A stretch of 64,000 nt of DNA, taken from contig OX327705.1 of the NCBI GenBank assembly GCA_946807835.1, forward strand, positions 13,360,501 through 13,424,500, written 5' to 3'. Positions 56,474 to 64,000 of the stretch are shown one piece after another. The notes below the pieces were generated by a model. The model had not been told where the DNA came from. It saw only the letters and a list, made by a program, of their open reading frames with translations, and did not search any database. Position numbers and translations under genes: made by a program. Position 1 is the stretch's first letter; each line of letters opens with the position of its first letter. The DNA is from Ailanthus altissimus (Eukaryota > Streptophyta > Magnoliopsida > Sapindales > Simaroubaceae).

Positions 56474-58831
56474 ATGGCACCTCATAATTTCTTATGGAGC
56501 TTCACAAAGAACTGTTTCAAAATTGGGCTCATAGGTCTTACCATTTCAGATCGATATGCGAGGATTGTGCCGGTGCGTGGGATGTCAATGTCGCCCATTA
56601 ATCCTCGAACCCATTCCTTTATGGGGTCATTGTCTGGTAATATTTTTGTGGGCAAGTTTTGAGAAATTATGTCACTATGTTAATCTTCATCATTGTCTGA
56701 TATTAGTTCGATGCAGATGACTATGTTGTTGTGGAGAAGCTTTGTCTTGAAAAATACAAGTTTTCTCATGGTGATGTGATGGTTTTCCGGTAATTTCGTT
56801 TTTTAAATATATTCTGCTCGAAAATATTTTCGTCTTATGTACTATTATACCCATAGATTGCTTGTTCTATGGTTAAGCATAAATTCTTGAAAATTTGCAG
56901 AAGCTTTTTCATACTATTTGTTGACAAATTCAAATCTTTCCTCCAATTATTTAGGTTTTCATCTGTTGCTTCATTCTACCCTATTACTCAGCAATAATCA
57001 GATTATTTTTTCTGGCTTATGTGAAAGTTATGGCCCCATGTTAGCAATTTCAATTTGTCAGCATACTGAAAGAAAGAGTAAGTGTTAGTTTTGTGCATTA
57101 GGAACAAAGTCTTTTTAACTGTGGGTAAAGTGATTGTAGTTTTCACTAATGTCATCTACCTAGGAATGGCAGATTGTGAATTTAATTTTTTCTGTGGACA
57201 TGATACCTGTGTTCGCCTGATGCTAACGCTACCATTCTTAGTTGGGGTTCGGGTAGTGTCTCTTTGCTGGGTACTTGGATAGTGTACTAGGTAATTTAAA
57301 CTTAAATCTTATACTACCTTTCGTAGGCTAAGTTATGTGGGGAGAAGTTTTCCCACTTAATTTTGATTTTGGGTTATAAAAGGGTAAGCAGGGTTGCTTT
57401 TAAAGTTCAATTCAGTTTTAGCTAATGTTAGCTCTCGTAAACCACTCTCACGGTGTTGTTCATTATGCAGTTGTGCTCTAGTTATAGGTTTCTTTACAAT
57501 GAATTCAAATGGAATGAATTTTAAACATGTTATCATAATAAGATTCTTTCAATAGTAATTTGGTAATTAACTCCATTCATATACAGATGACTCTGGGTTA
57601 GCTCATGCTTACTTGTAAAACATTGAACCTCATATGAAGGTTTAAGCTTGTGTTTGCTTTATTGAGAATCAAGCTTGGGTCCATGTGCTAGAAGTCTTAG
57701 ATAATTCTGTTTCCATCCTAGGTATTGCCAATTTTGAGTGAGTTTGCATCACTCTCTGAGTAGATTTAATGGATTTTAATCATATTGAAATACACCTGTA
57801 TTTTATAGCTGATTTAGGATACTATCCTCTACACTTAAACAGAATGTTGCTGTCTGTCATTAGTAAAATTTTGATCAGCTTTGTGTAATTAATGAAACGT
57901 ACTCTTGGTGTGAAATCTCAATGCAAAAACTGATATTACAATAGTTGCAACCTTTTTGTAGCTCACCTAGAAACCACATGGAGAAACACGTGAAGAGAAT
58001 TATAGGTCTACCAGGTGACTGGATAGCAACTCCTAGTTCTTATGATGTGGTGAAAGTTACTGTTGGACATTGTTGGGTTGAGGGAGACAATTCATCATCT
58101 AGCATGGATTCAAGATCTTTCGGTCCTGTAAGTTAACCATGACACCATATTTATGAATTGAACAATTATTAAAATTTGTTATGGTGGATGGTTATTACTG
58201 CTGTCTGGTTGAAAATTTTGTCCAAGCTGTATGCCTATTCATAAACTTTAGTTTAAAATCTCATGATTCTCAAGGCTCAATCTAACTTCCCCTTGAGTTC
58301 TCAATGTATGTGAAATCCTATGATTCTTGACTTGAGCATATGGTTCAACCTGAGATTGCCCCTATTTATTCCTTCTTGGCATCCCATTTTGTCATTTGTC
58401 AAAGTTATTGTATATATGATTCACAATAGAAATTTCTCCTTTCTGAAGTTTCTGATAGATTAGCAATTTAGCTCCTTAGTTTTCAGATTTAGCAGTTTAA
58501 ATCTACTCCTTATCAATCAATTCTTTCATATTGTACAATTCAACTTGCAGATTTAGCAGTTCAAATGGTTTACTGCTTTCACTTCTTCATTTCCAGCTTA
58601 ACTTGAACAAGCTCCTCTTGGCAGGTTCCTTTGGGCTTAGTTCAAGGCAGAGTCACACACATTGTCTGGCCACCACAAAGGATAGGAGAGGTTGATAGAA
58701 AAGCCCATGAAGACTTTCTTCTTCGAGAACGTGAGCTGTCAGGTTCCGATTCTTTGTGTGAATACAAAATTTTGCTTTATAATTTTTCAGCAGTTGAAGA
58801 GACAACATTCTTTGACTGGATTGTTGTGTAG
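56474..58831 (+). CDS. Mitochondrial inner membrane protease subunit 2-like (S26 signal peptidase family)
   Basis: Spliced gene. Exons inferred from frame and GT/AG sites: 56474-56636, 56717-56789, 57962-58127, 58625-58831; introns 80, 1,172 and 497 bp; 202 codons. The protein should be a serine/lysine-dyad peptidase anchored in the inner mitochondrial membrane that removes sorting peptides on the intermembrane-space side. Seen: an N-terminal hydrophobic segment (about 15-24, FKIGLIGLTI), then RYARIVPVRGMSMSP with the nucleophile Ser38 of the SM motif; GDVMVF (73-78); KRIIGLPGDW with Lys90 as general base; HCWVEGDNSSSSMDSRSFGP, the conserved S26 box; and PPQRIGEVDRK. From family knowledge the residues after SMSP are usually TFNP; here INP, one residue shorter. 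The C-terminal ~42 residues after the conserved PPQR end are unlike the short tail usual in plants, so the last exon may be misread or extended. Start chosen by the fit of the N-terminus. Confidence 0.85.
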
Positions 58832-59755
58832 TATTATTTGATAGCAGAATAATTGTATTTTTATAGTGTTTTTAGTTGCCCTTGAAATAATAGATTCTTT
58901 TGCAAGTTTTTTGGTTTAATATATGACATGATTTGAACTTCCAATGCAGTTTTACTAGGAAGGAGTTGGTTGATAAGAAACAAATAAACATGCTATGCTA
59001 AACAAATTATTTTCATAGGAAGTTAAATAATATTGTAGTAATAAAGTGTATTTATGGCACATTACTTGACTTGTATGAGCTTTGTTTTTGGGTTGGAGAT
59101 GCTCCCGCAGAAGCAGTTTCATTATTGTAATGTGTTGTTTTCTCTTTGATTAATTGCAGCTTTTAGGGGGACAAAAAAAAAGGGTATTTATAGCACTTAT
59201 ACCATAGAGAGATGACTCCTATATGCAGGATTTAATTTTCAAATATTACAAAAATTAATAACCCTTTGGAACTTTCATGGAACCTCAAATTCCTGGTACC
59301 TCTCTAAAAAAATATTAAGAATTGAACCAATTACTGCTACTAGATGCTAGAGAATTATATTGCATAAACAGAAAATTAACAATTACTCTAGATTTTTATA
59401 ATAGCCACTTAATCTTACGCATTTTTTTGAAATTCCCTGTTACCTCGTTTCTCTTATATTTTGACACTGTTGAGGGACAAAAATGTCTTTTATTTTAATA
59501 TTTAAGAGTAAATAATATTGTTATCTCTAAATTTTAATAAAGATTATATTTTTTACCCTCTAACAATTGGCATATGCACCCCGATTCTAATTTTTATATT
59601 TAATATATTGTAAGTATTATTCACCGTTTTGATAAATATTAATATTTAATTTTAAATTTTATTTAACAAATTAATTTCCATGGGATAAGACGAACTTAGA
59701 AAAAAATAAGAATATTAAAAATACTCATTTATAATGTAAATATAAGAAATATGAT
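58832..59755. other. Gene 3' flank, AT-rich
   Basis: It probably holds the 3' UTR of the IMP2-like gene. No other gene, repeat or structural signal is supported. Confidence 0.5.
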
Positions 59756-61046
59756 TGTTAGTGGTTGATTTTTGGCCTTGTGGAGGCTCGACCCTCAACT
59801 TGATTGTGTGAGTAAGAGGAATGATAAAAAAGTTTGAGTTCTTGGGCTTTCAGTTGTCAAAGGTTGAGATGGTGGCTGTGCTAGTAGTGAACGTCAAAGA
59901 TTAGCTTGAGAAATGACTGAACTCTGAACTCTGGTTGAGCTATCTAAGGGGGACTTGGAACTTGAGGAGCACAACATAAAGAAGGTTAGAGGCAGGCGTT
60001 GGTAGGGTGGCTGATGACGACCTTTCGACGCTCAAGTTAGGCGAAAATGTTATGGAGAAGATTCCTTAGGGTTAACTTGCCATAGATAAAATAAAGAAAG
60101 TCTAGAGAGAAGGTGGAGAATTTGGCTTATTAGAGAGAGAATTTGAATTTTGAAAAATACCAATTGTCCTCTTCCACATTTGTATTCGAAAGACTTAACT
60201 TGAACTTGGATGGTGCTAGCTAGAGAGCTCCCCCCAAGAGTGAGACGTGGTGAGTTACTAGTGACGAACAGTTCTTATCATGAAGGGCATTTTAGAGAAT
60301 TTTACTTGGAGGGACATAGAGGTCATTTGGCTTTCCTTAACATCTGGAGTACTATGTATTGTGATTGGTCACTTTTCGACCCGTTAAACTTATAGTAAGG
60401 TCTGAGGAGCACTGAGGGGCACTAGGTGGTTTTGACTCTGTCTCCATGCTCAGCGGTAACAGTGCTGAACTGTTCACCTACCATAAACAGCCTCTATCTA
60501 TAGTGTTAGTGGTGTCAACAGTGAGCAATACTCTGAGTCCTGCTAATGTGGTGCTTGGCTATTGGCACATTGGGGATTTGTTCATCCAATCTTATCCCAT
60601 AGGTCTAACAGGTAGATAAGGTGGCATCTAGGTGCTCTTCTAGTGGGCTCCGTGAGTGACGTGGCATGTCCTGGCCTAGGCTGATGTGGCACTCGTTCAT
60701 TAGGCCTTCGAAGATAGCTAGGTGAAGTGGCATCCAGGTGCTCCTTTAACAAGTCTCGCTAATAATGTGGCGAGATTTGAGTTGCGCTGATGTGTGGGAT
60801 GTTAGTAGGTCCATGTTGACATGGCGGGCACCTAAGTTCGGGTGATGTCTCTTTTGATACAATGACTGAGTAGAGAGACATTACATAGATTGGGTCCCAC
60901 TTATGAGCTCAATAGCCCGAGTTAAGGGAGCCTAAGTGTTGTAGTTCGGGCTTAGTCTCACTGGGGCAACAACTTTTGAGCCGGTACTTAGAAAGTTTGG
61001 GCCTGAATGTTGTATTAAGTGTCACTACTTTTTATCCCTAATATCA
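59756..61046 (-). repeat. Tat-type LTR (1,291 bp), probably the 3' LTR of a minus-strand element
   Basis: TG...CA ends (TGTTAGTGGTTG to CCTAATATCA). The left ~90 bp is homologous to 48588 on. On the minus strand the right edge is preceded by a purine-rich tract (GGAACTAGGAAGGC) and the LTR would start TGATATTAGGG, supporting minus orientation. An internal direct repeat, GTGGCATCTAGGTGCTC / GTGGCATCCAGGTGCTC, lies at about 60621 and 60728. Confidence 0.6.
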
Positions 61047-61860
61047 GCCTTCCTAGTTCCTAGTGTTAAGGTGAAGAGGTAGTAGGAATTAGATTTTGTA
61101 AGTGACACGTTGCATGTCCAATTGACAATTCTTCTATGTTTTTTTCTTTTTTAAAAATTCCTTTTTGGCGGAAAAATTCTCGCCTTTTTTTATTTTTTGA
61201 AGACTATTTAGAGGCAGTTTCGTCCTCCTCTAAAGTTGGTGGAGGTGAGGTAGTACTTATGCCTCTGCCACGTTGATTGAGGGGAACTCAGTCATGGCCT
61301 CCACCATGCCAGGTCATAGAGTATGCTATCCCTTTGGCACACTAACACATGGTGCCATATGAGGAGGGTCGTATCAAAATAGATGGTCTAGATCTCTGTG
61401 CCCCTTAACTTCTTAACTGCCCTAAACTCTCTCATTATTAAATGTTGTTATTTAAATATCTCAAAACGTTCCTCTTATCTTTTCCCTTCATTTTCTCCAT
61501 TCTTTTATCTTCCTCACAGCAAGCTCTCTGTTTTGGCGTCACTGTCATTGATCTTTGGTCTCCTTCAAGATGAATGAGGGCTTCCTTCATATTCCTTAGT
61601 ACTTTCTCTCCTTCCCCTTTCTATTCTAGCACTATTCTTTTTTCTTTTTGGAGTTGAGCGCGTTTGTTGGTGTGATCCTCACAGTTGTAACATGTAGAGC
61701 TTCTCTAAAAATCACTTTATCGCGAAAGTCATTGCCTTAACCTTCAAGAGGTAAGAAACTTTTTGCCTTTTTCTTCTATTATTTTGCTTGTTATTTCTCG
61801 TACATTTACTTGTGGTTGTATGGGTTGTTAGAAGTGTTGGAGAACTGAGACCAAGAGATT
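61047..61860. other. Non-coding part of the Tat-type element
   Basis: This stretch lies between LTR edge and the plus-strand ORF remains. A short ATG frame at 61571 (MNEGFLHIP) stops at once. Pyrimidine-rich runs at 61480-61650 are the only feature seen. Confidence 0.45.
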
Positions 61861-64000
61861 AGTTATGGTTATGTAAGATGACACAAGCTTAGAGCGTTAA
61901 TGATACTAGTAGTAGCGGTGATGACTCAGTAGAAGAGGTAGGACAGAGATCTAAGGCCCCCACTGTTGTCCTTAAACAAGAAGTTCCTCTGTCCGACCCT
62001 TCTATTGCTAAGAAAAAAATGGAAAGTTCCATCTAAAACCTCATCTTCTTTACTTTTGAAAAAACCTTCCTTTAGAGGTTCTTTATCTTCTATGTTAGCA
62101 AGTGATGTTAAACCCTTAGGTTTAGGCCTCATATACCTTTGCCTGAGTATTCTAAATTAACTGAAGCTAACTTGACCTTACTTAGTGATTGGTTTGGGAT
62201 TCCCCATTCTGTTACCCTTAGAGTTCATTTCCTTGGAGAGTCCTTAGCATTTCCTCTAGAAGGGGAAGTGGCTATTTTCGAAGAGCTCCAGGTCCTGGGA
62301 CTTAAGCTTCCGTTGCAACCTTATTTTAGGGAGTTCTTAGCTGTACTAGATATAGCCTCTGCCTAGCTCACCGTTACTGCTTGGAGGTATATCATAGGTT
62401 GTTATGTGCTTTGAAAGACTTCTTTTGGTGAGAAATTTACCATTCAAGACTTAAAAAAGCTTTTCCGTTTGAGGAGGAACAGCTTTGCCGAGGGGACATA
62501 TTATGTTAGCTTATGGGATAGGAACATCAATCCCATTAGTGAGTACAAATTCCAAAATGACTAGAAGAGGTGCTGGTTTTTTGTTGGAGGAGACTAGGGT
62601 TCCTCGGCTAAGGTAGGCCACCACCTTAGGGATGTCTGTTCCCAATTTGCCTATGAGGGTATAGCTTTTTGGCCCTTCTACTCCCCTTATTTCCTTTGAG
62701 TTATTCATGTGTTGTTGTGTAGAGCTAGGAGGTTGCTAATTTTGTTTACTTTATTACATTTGTGACTAATTGGTCTTCAGTGCACTATTGGCCCAAAGAT
62801 TTGAAGCTTACTTTTTTACTTAAAAGAAAGCTGCTCTTGTTGCCAAAAAGTTTGCTGACGACTCATATGTACTAGATGAGATGCACTTGAGAGAAACTTG
62901 GTTGAATGACTCAGCCTTTGTTGAAGCTCCTAAGATGAGTAGAAGACTTATCTTCCATCTGTATTTGCTATTGTGGTATTTATGTGGTGGTGCTTGCTTT
63001 GTAGTTGAACTGTAGTAGTGAAATCACTAATGATATTTTTGGATCTTCACAGGCATTACTCTTGGTTCCTTATCTGCTAGTCTGAGTGTTGTTAAGAAGT
63101 TAGCTAGTGATGATTGGGTGAAGAATTTGATGAAGGATTTGCCCAGCCTTCCTTAGCCTTTTGGCCCTAATGCTTCCATTGGAGGGAGCTCTGTTGCTTC
63201 TCTTCTTACTAGATCGGTTAGTGCAGTCCCTCAAGGACCAAGTAAAAGAAGTCCTTGAGTTCAATCAGACCTCACTGAGCCTTTTACGAGCAGACGACTT
63301 GGGCCCTTAGTTCAAGAAGAAAGCAAGGTATTTATTCCCTCATCTGTAGTATGCTAGGGAAGTTATGCCCTCTGAGTTGGCTGAATTGATCTCGTGGCAG
63401 GATCCCTTGGATGTCATATCCAAGGCTATTGGCTAAGCTCATGAGGTATATGATCTTAACCCCCTTGTTAAGTTTTGTGGGATATTTTGTGTCACTTTAT
63501 CGTCACTTGATAGGTTGTTCATTATATATTGCCTTCACCTTAGGGGAGCATAGAGAGGTACTAGGGAAAGCACTAAGGGTAGCACAGAACTTTGAAGTAT
63601 TGCAGGCAACCTCGAAGAACATCGAAGAGATGCTGAGGAGCAAAAAGAACCCTTATAAGTAGAAGCTTGCCCAAACTTTTACTGAGCTGGAAAATTTGAT
63701 AGGGAAGAAAGCTGCTTTGGAGCTAGTCCACTAAGAGCTAATGGAGACCAACACCGGGTTAAATAATGTTATAGACCTGCTAGAGCAGAAGCTTAGGGAA
63801 GCGGTGTAAAAGGCTCTATTCCATGCTCGCCAAATGGCTTCAAATGCATATCCTAAGGTCGAATTTAGCTTCTTGGCACCTGGGCTCTTACTGTGACAGC
63901 TTTAGTAGGGAAGAAAGAGGGTAGTAATGTCAAAGGCTCAACTAGCCACGCGGCACCTCAACTAGAAGTTACTAAGGAAGGATTAAACAAGGGCCCTCAT
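61861..64000 (+). pseudogene. Decayed 'putative gypsy-type transposon' (Transposase_28-like) ORF with coiled coil
   Basis: Pieces in three frames share one order: an acidic N-terminal part (NDTSSSGDDSVEEV, about 61895-61940), LPEYSKLTEANLTLLSDWFG and RVHFLGESLAFPLEGEVAIF (62139-62366), LKLPLQPYFREFLAVLDIAS, then WRYIIGCYVL, FTIQDLKKLFRLRRN and GTYYVSLWDRN (to about 62530). A possible intron ends at CTTCACAG (about 63045-63052). The distal part has a coiled-coil pattern (EHREVLGKALRVAQNFEVL; QTFTELENLIGKKAALELVH; NVIDLLEQKLREAV, 63546-63810). Stops and frameshifts are frequent. The function of this domain is unknown; in Tat-lineage elements such extra ORFs lie antisense near the 3' LTR, fitting this place. 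It runs off the window. Confidence 0.55.

Noticed and set aside
57082..57282. 66-codon ORF between exons 2 and 3 of the IMP2-like gene
   Set aside because: It lies in the 1.17-kb intron; no conserved domain and not needed for a continuous protease.
1..64000. A bacterial-type defence, secretion or biosynthetic system
   Set aside because: Everything recognisable is plant nuclear: spliced gene, plant LTR elements, AT-rich intergenic DNA; no operons or ribosome binding sites.

Overview
This is nuclear DNA from a flowering plant, probably a eudicot. It is AT-rich, contains one spliced single-copy-type gene, and is otherwise filled with plant-type LTR retrotransposons (Ty1/copia with tRNA-Met primer sites, a Ty3/gypsy Tekay/Del-type chromovirus, and Tat-type gypsy remains). 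No bacterial, plasmid, CRISPR or organellar features are present. I cannot name the species from the sequence.

Layout. 1-3337: a decayed Tork/Tnt1-like copia gag-pol, broken by 3338-8250, the 5' LTR plus leader of another copia family (family A); that LTR carries its own ~1.56 kb LTR-like insert (3496-5055). 8250-11606: AT-rich sequence with an ~80-bp minisatellite. 11607-14118 and 49338-56122: two diverged direct copies of a ~2.5-kb block holding a GTCAA-rich array, a long inverted repeat and a ~110-bp tandem repeat; the second copy is interrupted by a minus-strand relative of the main copia family (51312-55615). Between the two blocks lies a minus-strand Tat-type gag/LTR fragment (14119-14546 and 47893-~49337).

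The centre is a nest of insertions. A Tekay chromovirus (14547-47892, target duplication ACTAG) sits in the Tat gag. A solo LTR of copia family A lies inverted in the Tekay integrase (18871-43255, target site TATAT/CATAT). Inside that solo LTR is a 22.2-kb head-to-tail array of a second copia family, B (19771-41937), arranged as truncated LTR-internal-LTR-internal-LTR-internal-LTR with a ~7.78-kb period. A single target duplication, CACAA, flanks the whole array. The units share the same coding lesions, the inner LTRs are almost identical, and the two outermost LTR ends have diverged by about 2-2.7%. This points to one old insertion that died and was later amplified in place by LTR-LTR unequal recombination, after which the first unit lost ~3.5 kb with a small templated filler at the junction.

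56474-58831 is the only convincing host gene: a four-exon S26 signal-peptidase-like protein of the mitochondrial inner-membrane protease subunit 2 (IMP2) type. From 59756 to the window end lies an LTR and a decayed 'putative gypsy-type transposon' ORF, best read as the 3' end of a minus-strand Tat-type element carrying its antisense extra ORF.
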